Shown one piece after another: positions 35,308 to 44,511 of a stretch of DNA of 64,000 nucleotides (positions are counted from its first letter, which is position 1; the number at the start of each line of letters is the position of its first letter). The position numbers were made by a program, and so were the translations under genes. The notes beneath the pieces are model-generated. The model saw only the letters and a list, made by a program, of their open reading frames with translations. It did not search any database and was not told where the DNA came from. Source of the stretch: Lysobacter gummosus (GTDB lineage Bacteria > Pseudomonadota > Gammaproteobacteria > Xanthomonadales > Xanthomonadaceae); NCBI RefSeq assembly GCF_001442805.1, contig NZ_CP011131.1, forward strand, positions 5,890,001 to 5,954,000, given 5' to 3'.

Positions 35308-37839
35308 CTAACACCATGCGATCGGAAATCGTTCGAGCGCGCGGAAGGTATAGGCGTCTCTCCACGCCAGCCCACCCGGTACCGGTTGGAAACGCTGCCT
35401 GGAAAGCGCCACGAAGACGCGTTGCAACTCCAGCCGCGCCAACGGAGCGCCCAGGCAGTAGTGCGCGCCATTGGAAAACGCGACGTGATGCCTGGCTGAG
35501 CGCGCCAGATCGAGTCTGTCCGGATCGTGGAAGGCCGCTGGATCGCGATTGGCCGAGGCGAGCATGAAAGTAATGGAACTCCCGCGCGGGATGCGCTGAC
35601 CGGCCACCTCAAGGTCTTCGAGCGCGAAGCGCATGACGAACATCACCGGGCAGTCGTAGCGCAACAGCTCCTCCGAGGCGTTCTCGGCCAGCCCCGGATC
35701 GGATCGCAATCGCTCAAGCTGATCGGGATGACGCAGCAATGCCAGCGCTCCATTACCGATGCTGTTGGTGGTGGTCTCGAATCCGGCCAGATAGGACATC
35801 GCGATATGCGCCACCAGTTCGTCCGGCGTGATGCCTTGCGCGATCGCATCGTTGACGTCCAGGCGCGCGCCGCCTGGCGTGTGCGGTGGCGTTTTACGCA
35901 GGCGCTGCACGTGACCGTGCAGGTAACGCGTGAACTCCTCGGCGCTCCGCTCCGCTTTGCGCATGGCTTGCAGGGACATCCCGGAGTCCAACCCCGCAGC
36001 GAGGTCTCGCGCCCATTGCGTCACCTGGGCCGAGTCCGCATCCGGCACGCCATAGATCAACGAGATTATGCCTACCGGAAGCGGAAGCGCCAGATCGCGC
36101 ATGAGATCCGGCTGCGACTTCGCACGCATATCGGCCATCAATGTCTCGACGCGCTCGTCGATGCAGTCAGCCAAGCCGCGGATGGATTCGTGCGAGAACG
36201 ATGGCGAGAACACTTTGCGAAGGACTGTATGCCGCGGCGCATCGATGAACAGCAAGAATTTGTTGTAGAGCTGGGCCAACGCCGATGCGTCCTGGTTCCG
36301 GAACCAACTGCTGAGCGCGGATGGTCTAGCGCTTTCACTGCCGATGCCCTCGACATGGTCGATCGCCCGGGCATCGACCGAAAGCAACCGGTTGCGCAGG
36401 CCGGCAGACACGTCTGCGTGGCGCGTCACCCACCACTGCGACAGGGCGTCCTGGAAGATCGGCGTGTGTTCGCGCAACTGGTTCAGGAACGGATACGGAT
36501 CTTCGCGGAAATCGGGGTGATGCGGATCGAAGTGGACACGCGCCCCATCCACCCGCAGGGCACGTCCGACCTTAGTCACCACAGCCGCAGGTCGCAGACG
36601 GTCGAAGTCGATAAGCATGTCCGCCGCCGTGTTCAGCGGCTCCTGCATGGCGGCACCCAACTCGGCAGAATGCGGCGGCATGACCATGCTGAAGTGATCG
36701 CCCGGGGTTTCCACGATGCGCAGGTCGGCGCACAGCCCGCCCCATCCCAAGGTCGATGAGTCGAATTGGGAACGCACACGTCGCTCGGGATGCATGGCCT
36801 CAGCCGGAAAACCTTCTGCCGAACGGAACAGAATCACCGGTCCGCCGTAGGGACGCGGGCGATAGCGCGTCATCGCGACGAAACCTTTGCGATAAGTCGC
36901 GATCACGTGAGCCGCGGTCGGGTAGGAAGCCAGCAACGACCACAGGAGTTGCAGCTGCTCATCTACGGGCAGCCCACTCAGGCGCTCGGCGCGAATCGGC
37001 TTGAGGGGACGCTCGGAGAAGCGGCAGTACACACCGATCACCTCGAACAACGCCATGACCTCATCATCCTGAAGAGCCTCGTCCTCCGATTCGCTGTTAG
37101 GTGAATCCAACAGCATCAACGGCGCCACCTGCTGACCTTGTTCGGCCAGCATCTGCGCCATTTCGTAGGCGACCACCCCACCGAAAGAATGACCCGCGAT
37201 GGCATAGGGACCGTGCGGCTGGATCGCGCGCATCTCATCCACGTGGCGGCGCGCGATTTCCTCGATCGATCCCAGCGGGGGCTCCAGCCCATCGACACCC
37301 GGCATCTGAAAGGCGATGCAAGCCCGATTCGTATGCAAAGCCTTGCACAGGGACGACAAATAATAGGTCGTACCGTTGAGCCCAGGAATCAGAAACAGTG
37401 GCGCAGCGATCCGCCAGTCGCGTAACAAGGTCGCTCGTGCTTTGCGGTCCCAGGCCCGTGGGTGCAGTAACTCAGCCGAGTGGATCTTGCCGTCCACAGC
37501 TCCGGCACTGCCCTGGAGTTGCTCTATCTTCGTCACCAATTCGTCGAAGCTCGTCGATCCCAGCAAGGTGCTGATCGGGATCGCGACACCAAACTTCCGC
37601 TCAATGTAACCGAGGAGTTCCATGCTTCCGAGCGAATCGATTCCTACATCGGACAGAAGCGTGTCGGGCCGCAGCGCAACCTCTTTCGCCCGAGTTAAGC
37701 GGCCGACCTCTCCGGCGATGTCCTCGGCGATCTCCCGCCGACGCTCGATCGCACCCAGGCGCCGCTCCCCGTTCGCGACGTCGATGTCCGACTCGCCGAC
37801 AGAACCTTTGATGTTGACACCCGGGTCAGCTCTTTCCAT
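35308..37839 (-). CDS. Three-domain fusion: acyl carrier protein - thioesterase - cytochrome P450
   Basis: About 843 residues in one frame. Residues about 33-110 form an ACP/PCP with the phosphopantetheine serine in DVGIDSLGSMELL (S69). Residues about 145-400 form a type I thioesterase: LIPGLNGTTYYLSSLCKAL, nucleophile GHSFGG (S218) and catalytic His in GDHFSMV. Residues about 435-843 form a P450 with the I-helix AGFETT (about 685), ExxR in EELLR (about 724) and haem ligand FSNGAHYCLGAPLAR (C795). It has no reductase domain and no adjacent PKS/NRPS modules, so substrate loading must come from elsewhere. ACP-bound hydroxylation followed by TE release is inferred. The start is uncertain; the frame is open to 37989. 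Confidence 0.85.
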   Translation of the reverse strand: MERADPGVNIKGSVGESDIDVANGERRLGAIERRREIAEDIAGEVGRLTRAKEVALRPDTLLSDVGIDSLGSMELLGYIERKFGVAIPISTLLGSTSFDELVTKIEQLQGSAGAVDGKIHSAELLHPRAWDRKARATLLRDWRIAAPLFLIPGLNGTTYYLSSLCKALHTNRACIAFQMPGVDGLEPPLGSIEEIARRHVDEMRAIQPHGPYAIAGHSFGGVVAYEMAQMLAEQGQQVAPLMLLDSPNSESEDEALQDDEVMALFEVIGVYCRFSERPLKPIRAERLSGLPVDEQLQLLWSLLASYPTAAHVIATYRKGFVAMTRYRPRPYGGPVILFRSAEGFPAEAMHPERRVRSQFDSSTLGWGGLCADLRIVETPGDHFSMVMPPHSAELGAAMQEPLNTAADMLIDFDRLRPAAVVTKVGRALRVDGARVHFDPHHPDFREDPYPFLNQLREHTPIFQDALSQWWVTRHADVSAGLRNRLLSVDARAIDHVEGIGSESARPSALSSWFRNQDASALAQLYNKFLLFIDAPRHTVLRKVFSPSFSHESIRGLADCIDERVETLMADMRAKSQPDLMRDLALPLPVGIISLIYGVPDADSAQVTQWARDLAAGLDSGMSLQAMRKAERSAEEFTRYLHGHVQRLRKTPPHTPGGARLDVNDAIAQGITPDELVAHIAMSYLAGFETTTNSIGNGALALLRHPDQLERLRSDPGLAENASEELLRYDCPVMFVMRFALEDLEVAGQRIPRGSSITFMLASANRDPAAFHDPDRLDLARSARHHVAFSNGAHYCLGAPLARLELQRVFVALSRQRFQPVPGGLAWRDAYTFRALERFPIAWC

Positions 37840-38319
37840 CGCGGCACCGTTGGGAGAACGGATACGGGTGAGTTGACCCGACGCTGCCGTCTTGTCAATC
37901 GACCCAGGCTGCAAAAGTCCGCAACCTCGCGGAACTGCGATGCAGCTCAAAGCCTGTTGCTGCCGACCGCACAATCCGACGGTGAGCATCCGTGATGTTC
38001 AGAGAGCGAACGCTCTGCATGATCGATAAAAATCCGGGCGCAGTCTCGATTGCGTCGACTTCGCCGTTGAGACGTCCTTTTTGGCTTCTTTGTAATCGGT
38101 TCTTATCAGCGACAATGGGCCCGAACAAGGTCGCGCCGCGCCGCGCCTTCGCCTTGAATAGACCATCAAGTACGCGCACTAAATTTTGACATTTCCTTCA
38201 AGGAATAATCACGCCCAAGAAAAATCACGACCTCTGCGCGCAGCATTGGCTACGCTTAGCGGTGGCCGCGAGTTACGTGATCCAGCACGTCGCGCTCATT
38301 ACGCAGAGGAGATTGACGT

Positions 38320-38685
38320 ATGGCATCCGTTAGATACATTGCGAACGAAATCGACAAGTCCGTTGCGTTCTATCGGGACCGCTTGGGTTTTGCAGTCGCG
38401 AAGCACAATCCAGGAAAATTCGCCGAGCTGGCCCGCGAGGACCTGCATCTTTTCCTCAATGCGCCCGGAGCCGGCAGCGCCGGTAAGGCAGGGGGCTCTC
38501 CTCAGCCGGGCGGATGGAACAGGTTCATGATCGTGACAGACGATCTCGACGGAATAATCGGCGAGCTGCGCAAGGCTGGAGAAAGCTTCCGCGGCGACAT
38601 CGCGCAGGCGGGAGCGGGACGGCAAATCCTGCTTCAGGATCCGTCGGGAAATGTCGTCGAGTTGTTCGAATATGCGAAGCATTGA
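38320..38685 (+). CDS. VOC-family (glyoxalase-like) protein
   Basis: A 121-residue vicinal-oxygen-chelate protein. The N-terminal half is MASVRYIANEIDKSVAFYRD then RLGF, and the C-terminal half is MIVTDDLDGIIGELRKAGES and ILLQDPSGNVVELFEY. The Glu in VELFEY is one usual metal ligand; the N-terminal histidine is not obvious. Members include glyoxalases, dioxygenases and antibiotic-binding proteins; the specific role is unknown. GAGGAG lies upstream. Divergent from the ACP-TE-P450 gene, so self-resistance is conceivable but unsupported. Confidence 0.82.
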   Translation: MASVRYIANEIDKSVAFYRDRLGFAVAKHNPGKFAELAREDLHLFLNAPGAGSAGKAGGSPQPGGWNRFMIVTDDLDGIIGELRKAGESFRGDIAQAGAGRQILLQDPSGNVVELFEYAKH

Positions 38686-38810
38686 TCGACGTATCTGTAC
38701 GTCGTTACCGCGGGCCCGCTTCAGTCGCTCGCGACATCGCTCACCGGTATCCGCGCTGCCGGCCGCTCTACCCGCTGCGCGGCCCTGAGCGGGCCGCGCA
38801 GCCCCCGCGC

Positions 38811-39803
38811 TCAACGCAGCGGAATCGCCACCGGCCGCAGCGGCGCGGCGTCGCCGCCGCGGATCTTGAGCGGGCCGCCGATAAAAGCGAACTCGTAGAC
38901 GCGGTCGCGCGAAAGCTCGTCCAGCGCGATCAGCTCGATGATCGGCACGCCGTGCTGAGCCAGCAGGTAGGTATGCAGCGGCACGTACTCGCCCTGCACT
39001 TCCGAGGGAAACGTCTCCAGGCTCAGGTTGTCGGCGCCGACCACCATCGCCCCCGCCTCCTCGACCAGATAGCGCGCCGCGTCGATGCCCAGCCCCGGCG
39101 GCTGCGCGATGTAGGCATCGGCCTTCTCGAACAGCTTCATCCGGCCGGTGCGGATCAGCACGATGTCGCCGCGCTGCAGTTGCGTCTTCTGTTTCTCCAG
39201 CGCCGCGAGCAGGTCCTGGCGGGTGATGCGGTATTGGTCGGGCAGCATGTCCACGCCCTTGGCCGCGGCGATGTCGAGCAGCACCCCGCGTGCGATCAGC
39301 GGCGGAAACTTCTCTATACCGGCCTTGTTCCAGCCTCGATCGCCCAGGTGCTGGTCGGCTTCGAAGCCGTTCCAGATCCGCCCGCCGATGCCGAAATGGT
39401 TGAGCGCGTCGATGTGAGTGCCGGTGTGGCTGTACATCGAGAACGCGGTGCCGGTGTAGCTGGTATGGGCGTTCATCGCCGCGCCGACCTGCATCGGGTC
39501 GTCGACCTGGGTGCCGCGCGGGGTGTGGGTCATCCAGAACTGGTAGTGCGGATCGCCGGCGGCCTGCCAGCTCGGCATGCCGACGAAGTACTCGGTCGCC
39601 AGGTCGTAGACCTTGCCGCCGCGCAGGCGGCCGAGCACGGCGGCGCGCGACTGCTCGGTGATCATGTTGAGCCGGCCGATCTGGTCATCGGCGCCCCAAG
39701 GGCTGCGGCCGACGTCGGCGGCGTTGCTGGCGACGGCGGTTCCGGCGGCGGTGGCCAAGGCCAGCGCGAGCGCGGCGCCGGCCAGAGAGTGGGCGAGTTT
39801 CAT
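38811..39803 (-). CDS. Exported cyclase-family (kynurenine formamidase-like) protein
   Basis: A 330-residue protein with signal peptide MKLAHSLAGAALALALATAA. The domain has SPWGADDQIGRLNMIT, the metal-binding HTGTHIDALNHFG, GVLLDIAAAKG, RGDIVLIRTGRM and IIELIALDELSRDRVYEFAF. That is the cyclase/kynurenine-formamidase family (HxGTHxDxxxH). Export is unusual for kynurenine formamidase itself, so substrate assignment is open. The ATG at 39803 has GGAG 8 nt upstream. The LysR gene lies upstream on the same strand. Confidence 0.85.
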   Translation of the reverse strand: MKLAHSLAGAALALALATAAGTAVASNAADVGRSPWGADDQIGRLNMITEQSRAAVLGRLRGGKVYDLATEYFVGMPSWQAAGDPHYQFWMTHTPRGTQVDDPMQVGAAMNAHTSYTGTAFSMYSHTGTHIDALNHFGIGGRIWNGFEADQHLGDRGWNKAGIEKFPPLIARGVLLDIAAAKGVDMLPDQYRITRQDLLAALEKQKTQLQRGDIVLIRTGRMKLFEKADAYIAQPPGLGIDAARYLVEEAGAMVVGADNLSLETFPSEVQGEYVPLHTYLLAQHGVPIIELIALDELSRDRVYEFAFIGGPLKIRGGDAAPLRPVAIPLR

Positions 39804-39942
39804 CGGATTCTCCATGCGTTCGCGCCGGGGCGGCGCGGATCATGCGGCGTGGCGCCGCGTTGGGATCAGCATGGGCGCGCCGGCGCCGGCGGAACAGCCG
39901 CAGCGGGTGCAGGGACTATTCGCTGGCGGTCAGCAATCGCCG

Positions 39943-40851
39943 TCAACCATCGCCGTCGAGCGCGGCCGGCAGATGCGCGGCGAGGAAATCGAGGAAGGCA
40001 CGCACCTTGGCCGGCAGGTGCCGGCCGGTGGCGTAGACCGTGTGCACCTGGCGCGGCGCCTGGCGATGGCGCGGCAACACCTCGCGCAAGCGCCCGGCGG
40101 CGATCTGCGGCCGCGCCACGAACGCCGGCAGGCTGCCGATGCCGTGGCCGTCGAGCAACAGGTCGCGCAGCAGCAGGCTGTTGTTGGCGGCCGCGCGCGG
40201 CGCCGGCAGCGCGAAGTCGCGCTCGCCGTCCGTGTCCTGCAGGCGCCAGGCGCGCGGCGACTGCGACAGGCTGTAGCCGAGCAGCGCATGCCCGCACAGT
40301 TCCTGCGGCGTGCGAGGCTCGCCGCGGCGCTGAAGATAATCGGGCGCTGCGCAGAGCAGTTGCTCGACTCGCCCGAGCCGGCGCGCGATCAGGCTGGAGT
40401 CTTCCAGTTCCGCGCGCAACCGCACCGCCACGTCGAAACCTTCGCCGACCAGATCCACGACGCGGTCTTCCAGCACCAGGTCCAGGCGCAGATGCGCATG
40501 CTCGGCGAGAAACCGGCTCAGCAGCGGCGACAGCACGCACAAGCCGAACGACAGCGGCGCGTTGACCCGCAGCAGACCGTCCACGCGCTCGGAGCCTTCG
40601 CGCATGCGTTGCTCCAGCGCGTCGATTTCGTCGAGCAGGCGGCAGCATTCGGTGAAATACAGGCGGCCGCCGTCGGTGAGGCTCATGCGCCGGGTAGTAC
40701 GCTGAAGCAGCACCGTGCCCAGGCGCGCCTCAAGCTGGCGCACCTGCTTGCTCAGGCCGGCGGCCGACAGCGCCAGATCGTCGGCGGCGCGGGCGAAACT
40801 GCCCAGCTCGACCACGCGGCGGAAGCTGCGCATCGGGGCGAGGGAATCCAT
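39943..40851 (-). CDS. LysR-family transcriptional regulator
   Basis: A 302-residue regulator. The winged HTH comprises MRSFRRVVELGSFARAADDL, ALSAAGLSKQVRQLEARLG and RTTRRMSLTDGGRLYF. The effector domain has LLRVNAPLSFG, VRLRAELEDSSLIARRLG and GIGSLPAFVA. The ATG at 40851 (MDSLAPMRS) is the family start. It precedes the cyclase-family gene by 139 nt on the same strand and may control it. Confidence 0.88.
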   Translation of the reverse strand: MDSLAPMRSFRRVVELGSFARAADDLALSAAGLSKQVRQLEARLGTVLLQRTTRRMSLTDGGRLYFTECCRLLDEIDALEQRMREGSERVDGLLRVNAPLSFGLCVLSPLLSRFLAEHAHLRLDLVLEDRVVDLVGEGFDVAVRLRAELEDSSLIARRLGRVEQLLCAAPDYLQRRGEPRTPQELCGHALLGYSLSQSPRAWRLQDTDGERDFALPAPRAAANNSLLLRDLLLDGHGIGSLPAFVARPQIAAGRLREVLPRHRQAPRQVHTVYATGRHLPAKVRAFLDFLAAHLPAALDGDG

Positions 40852-41102
40852 GCAGTGGCTGCTCGGCGGTGAGGGGCGGCCATGATGCCGCTGCCGCGGC
40901 CCGGCGGCCAGCGCGGGCTCAGCCGGCCGCGCTTTCCGGTGTCGCGCCCACAAGCACGCCATGCTGAAGCGTGGTCAGCGTTGGCATCAGCGCAGACCTG
41001 TAGCGCCGGGAATGGGCTTGCCTGCACTTCCAGCCAGTCGGCGTAAGCATGCAGTTCCTCGACGTAGGGGAACCAAGCAACTCAGCACCTGGGCAGAACA
41101 TG

Positions 41103-41136
41103 AAAAAGGCCGGCGCTTCGCGGCAGCCGGCCTTGT
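41103..41136 (-). terminator. Intrinsic terminator of the 41155-41688 lipoprotein gene
   Basis: Read on the minus strand: AAGGCCGGCTGCCGCGAAGC, then GCCGGCCTTTTT. A 9-bp GC stem followed by a T-run, about 20 nt after the stop codon. Confidence 0.75.
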
Positions 41137-41154
41137 TCGTCATCGGCGCAACGC

Positions 41155-41688
41155 TCAGCCGCCGGACTGCTGCAACTGGATGCCGTGCTTCTTGGCGTAG
41201 GCGCCCTGGGCGTCGTTCAAGTCGCTCATTTGGGTTTCCAGATCCTTGCCCAGGCGCTCAAGCTCGGCCCCCAGGGGCGCGACCTGCTCGTCGCTGAAAC
41301 CGTCCGGCAACGCAGCGATCTTCTGCATCCTCTCGTAGATGCTGTCGGCGGTCTTGAGGTAGCTCGCGGTCATGTCGCGCAGTGCGACCGCGTCCTCCGG
41401 CGGCGGAAAGGTCTGCACCTGGACCAGCACCTGCGCCAGTTCAGCACGCGCATGGCCCAGCGGGCCTGCGTACTGCTTCATGTTCTTGCGTTCCTGCAGC
41501 GACCGGGTGAACGCTTCGCCCTGCTCGCCGCCGAGCCAGCGATTGATGTATTCGGTCGCGCCGTTCCAGGCCGAGACGTTGTGCAGCAGGTATTCGTCGG
41601 GAGTCATGGTGCTGCGGCCGCCGCTGGAGCAGGCGGCGACGAACAGCGAAAGCAAGCCGATCAGTACGAGATGACGAAACTTATTCAA
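41155..41688 (-). CDS. Putative lipoprotein
   Basis: A 177-residue protein starting at TTG with AAGGAC about 8 nt upstream. MNKFRHLVLIGLLSLFVAAC ends in a lipobox cysteine. The mature part is helical, with charged amphipathic segments (TRSLQERKNMKQYAGPLGHA, YLKTADSIYERMQKIAAL, LGAELERLGKDLETQMSDLN), typical of periplasmic coiled-coil lipoproteins. No family recognised. Confidence 0.75.
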   Translation of the reverse strand: MNKFRHLVLIGLLSLFVAACSSGGRSTMTPDEYLLHNVSAWNGATEYINRWLGGEQGEAFTRSLQERKNMKQYAGPLGHARAELAQVLVQVQTFPPPEDAVALRDMTASYLKTADSIYERMQKIAALPDGFSDEQVAPLGAELERLGKDLETQMSDLNDAQGAYAKKHGIQLQQSGG

Positions 41689-42567
41689 AACGATGTCCTT
41701 TCAATGAGGTGAATGCTTCCGATGCCGGGCCGCGGCCTTGCGTGGCCCGTCGGTAGCCAAGCCCGTGCCAAGGCCGCCGCCCTCGTGATCGCGCGCAGCC
41801 TCAGGTCGCACGAGCGACCGGCGGCGTAGATACGGGTGAGAGACGTCGCGAACCGCTGAAGCGGGGCCGCGGCAACGAACACAGACGGCGATCGATGCGA
41901 CCGCGCGGGCATGGTAACCCCGCGTCGGCTCGGCGATCAAACCAGAGACGTCCGTCGGGCGACATAGCTTTGCGAACCTTGGCCCGATAGGCCAATCAGC
42001 CAAGGCCGCTTCGCGTCCCGGCTTGATTCGGGCGCCGGGCCGCCATGATGGAGGTGACGTCGCTCAATTTCGCAAGCCTCGCGGCGGGCAATTAATGCTT
42101 ATCGTCAAAGGTATCCACGCATTCGATTTTGAACGGCTTGATAGACCAGGCAACCCACCATTCACCTTGGCCGTAACCATGAGTTCGTGCGTGGCCTGAC
42201 AACTCATTCAGGCCTGAGCCGCATCGCGACTGATCAAGTCGAGGCTTATATCAATCTGGAAATTTCGCGACTTCTGACATCGGAGCGCGATGGAAGGAAA
42301 TCTCGTTTCTTAGCGGACAGATTGCTCGCGCTTTCGTCTCACTCTCGCCGTGCGGCGTCACCGCCGCGCCTTAGCGGGCGCAACGGCGACTCTGACCCGG
42401 GCGAACGGCTCAGCCCAAGGCATTATTCAATGATTCGCAGCCAATGAAACCGACGCAAGCACAATGCGTGCGCCGTACATGACGCATGCTGTCTGCCCTC
42501 GCAGCCTCGGCCCATCGAGCGCACCTGGCGCCGCGCCTGATCTGCCAGAATATATCCAGGACAGGCA
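41689..42567. other. Intergenic region without a supported gene
   Basis: About 880 bp between divergent genes. It becomes AT-richer from about 42060 on. Short open frames on either strand lack ribosome sites and domains. One GCCGCTTCGCG word is present near 42004 without the full palindrome. Nothing else could be supported. Confidence 0.45.
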
Positions 42568-43224
42568 ATGAGATTCCATAATCCCATGAGCAGCAGACGA
42601 TACGGTTGGACGCTGGCGAGCACTCTGACGCTAATCGGCATGATTGGCATGTCCTGGGGAAACATCGCGAGGGCGCAATGCCCCGCGGGCATTCCCAACA
42701 ACCCCGGCTGTATCCCGCCCAATGCCTGGCCGCAGAACCAGCCGAGGCCGGCAGCACCCGCCATCCCTTCACCGCCGCCACCGCCTCGCGACTTTGTGCT
42801 CAAGGCTTACGGCGCCTTCGCCTATGCTCCCCAGACCGGCGCGATTGGCCACAGCAACGATCCGCGTTGGCAGCTTCCGTCGCAGGAAAACGGGATCACG
42901 GCGGTCGAGCATATAAGTAAACGTAGTGCCGAACGCGCTGCGCTCGATCGATGCGTGGAAAAGGGTGGCGGCAAGAGCTGCAAGATCATCGCCAATTACC
43001 GCAATGAGTGTGCGGCGTTCATGGTCGGAACCGGCATGCCTGGCGCCCCCTCGACAAACGCCGCTACTGGCGCTGGCGGCCTTGCCGGTGGACGCATCTA
43101 TGTCGGTCGTGGCGCAAGCAAGATCGACGCCCAGCGCGCGAGCCAAGCGCTATGCTCGGCTGAATCGGCGCAATGCGCGCCTGGCTGGGCAGACTGCGTC
43201 AAGGATTTCAGCACGAAGGATTAG
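42568..43224 (+). CDS. Exported DUF4189-family protein
   Basis: A 218-residue protein. The signal peptide (WTLASTLTLIGMIGMSWGNI, then ARAQ) is followed by a Pro-rich linker (NPGCIPPNAWPQNQPRPAAP and a run of seven Pro) and a C-terminal domain: KAYGAFAYAPQTGAIGHSND, RSAERAALDRCVEKGGGKSC, NECAAFMVG and SQALCSAESAQCAPGWADCV. This is the DUF4189 pattern, common in xanthomonads. The role is unclear; some members are encoded near secretion-system effectors in relatives, which is not seen here. AGGA lies 6-7 nt upstream of the ATG. Confidence 0.8.
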   Translation: MRFHNPMSSRRYGWTLASTLTLIGMIGMSWGNIARAQCPAGIPNNPGCIPPNAWPQNQPRPAAPAIPSPPPPPRDFVLKAYGAFAYAPQTGAIGHSNDPRWQLPSQENGITAVEHISKRSAERAALDRCVEKGGGKSCKIIANYRNECAAFMVGTGMPGAPSTNAATGAGGLAGGRIYVGRGASKIDAQRASQALCSAESAQCAPGWADCVKDFSTKD

Positions 43225-43344
43225 TGTTGCCGATCGTCTCGGTTTACTAACGAGTCGCTCAGGGATTGCAATGAAGGCCTGCGCGGGGAGAAGGCGCCAT
43301 CTTCGGAGCTTTCCGTCATTCGATGCGCCCGATCGCTTTAACGA

Positions 43345-44283
43345 TCAAGACTCGCGCCCGGCCAAGTCTCGCAACTGTTTCTGCATCAACCCGCGCACTT
43401 CCGGCATCGGGATTCGCGCCAGCTCTGCCAGCGGCCGCCCGCGGCCGATCTCGCGGGCGATTGCCAAGCCGACGAGATAGCCTCCACGCGCCGGTTCCGG
43501 CCCTTTGTAGCCGGCACCGAAAAAGCGATTGGAATCCTCCGGTGCGGTGGAGTCCATGACTGCCAGCAGTTTGGCGGCGAGTTCGCGCACCGTAGCCTCA
43601 TCGGCGGAGGCTAGCTTCTGGTCGTCGAGCAGGACATGCAAAAGCGATGCGTCTGGATTCAGGCGTTCGCTGACGTAGGTGGCCAAACCCTCCAACCACA
43701 GCGAACCGTAGACCGGCGGCGCCTCGTCCATCAGCAATTGCGGCAGGTGCTGTCCGTGATACAGATGGAATGATTCGTGATCGAGGAACACCGACAAATT
43801 GGCGTCGGCGCCGTGATAGCGGACGATTCCGTCAATGCCGACGAACAGCGGCAACTTGCCCTGCCAGGGCTGTAAATGGCCATCGAACATAAACAGCGAG
43901 GGCATCAGGTAAATCGGCGCTCGCTCGCGACGGAAATCCGGAAACTCCCGCTGGAAATGCTGCGCGTGACGCTTGTAGTGATCGTCGAACCCGTGGCTCA
44001 GGCGCCGGGCATCGACAGCGATGGCATCGAACTTCGGCAGCCAAGTGGCCAGCCGTTCGTAGGTCGGCTTGAGCCCGGCGCCGGCATACAGCTCGGCATT
44101 GGGCAGGAAGAACGCGGCGCGGATCGCCTCCACTCGATCGCCGGCGTCGCGCCCGGCGTCGTATGCGCGCCAGAACGCTGGCATCAGATCGGTTGGCGGC
44201 TGCGCCTGGGCGGCGGGAAGCTGTCCAACAGCGGCAAGCAAGACTGAGAAGGTCGTTAAACGCAGCAAGTCGCGACGCTGCAT
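43345..44283 (-). CDS. Exported HExxH zinc peptidase-like protein
   Basis: A 312-residue protein whose N-terminus MQRRDLLRLTTFSVLLAAVG has a twin-arginine-like RRDLLR and a cleavable signal. In the middle lies FLDHESFHLYHGQ, an HExxH motif, and about 30 residues later LWLEGLATYVSERLNP, which supplies the third ligand Glu as in gluzincins of the DUF2268 kind. Upstream are LPNAELYAGAGLKPTYERLA and LMPSLFMFDGHLQPWQG. Likely a periplasmic metallopeptidase; substrate unknown. Confidence 0.72.
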   Translation of the reverse strand: MQRRDLLRLTTFSVLLAAVGQLPAAQAQPPTDLMPAFWRAYDAGRDAGDRVEAIRAAFFLPNAELYAGAGLKPTYERLATWLPKFDAIAVDARRLSHGFDDHYKRHAQHFQREFPDFRRERAPIYLMPSLFMFDGHLQPWQGKLPLFVGIDGIVRYHGADANLSVFLDHESFHLYHGQHLPQLLMDEAPPVYGSLWLEGLATYVSERLNPDASLLHVLLDDQKLASADEATVRELAAKLLAVMDSTAPEDSNRFFGAGYKGPEPARGGYLVGLAIAREIGRGRPLAELARIPMPEVRGLMQKQLRDLAGRES

Positions 44284-44468
44284 CGCGGGTTTTCCGGAGT
44301 AAGTTCGAACATAGGATGCGACATCCGATCACGACGTTCAAACGCCTCAATCATTTCGGATCCAACACGACCGACATCGCTTCTCGTTGCCGATAGGTAT
44401 AGCAACCGCACCACGCCTCGGGAGCCGGTTGGAAAGACGGCGTCGCCAACGCCGTCGATGGTTGTCTC

Positions 44469-44502
44469 GCGGGCTGGGCCACTCGCCGTCAGCCCAGCCC
44501 GC
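44469..44502 (-). terminator. Terminator-like hairpin after the alpha/beta hydrolase gene
   Basis: GCGGGCTGGGC and GCCCAGCCCGC form an 11-bp stem around a 12-nt loop, about 10 nt beyond the hydrolase stop. There is no clear T-run, so termination is likely but not certain. Confidence 0.5.
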
Positions 44503-44511
44503 GAACGCACT

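Noticed and set aside
38514-40872. Long plus-strand frames across the cyclase and LysR genes
   Set aside because: Both underlying minus-strand genes have clear motifs and ribosome sites; these frames are GC-driven.
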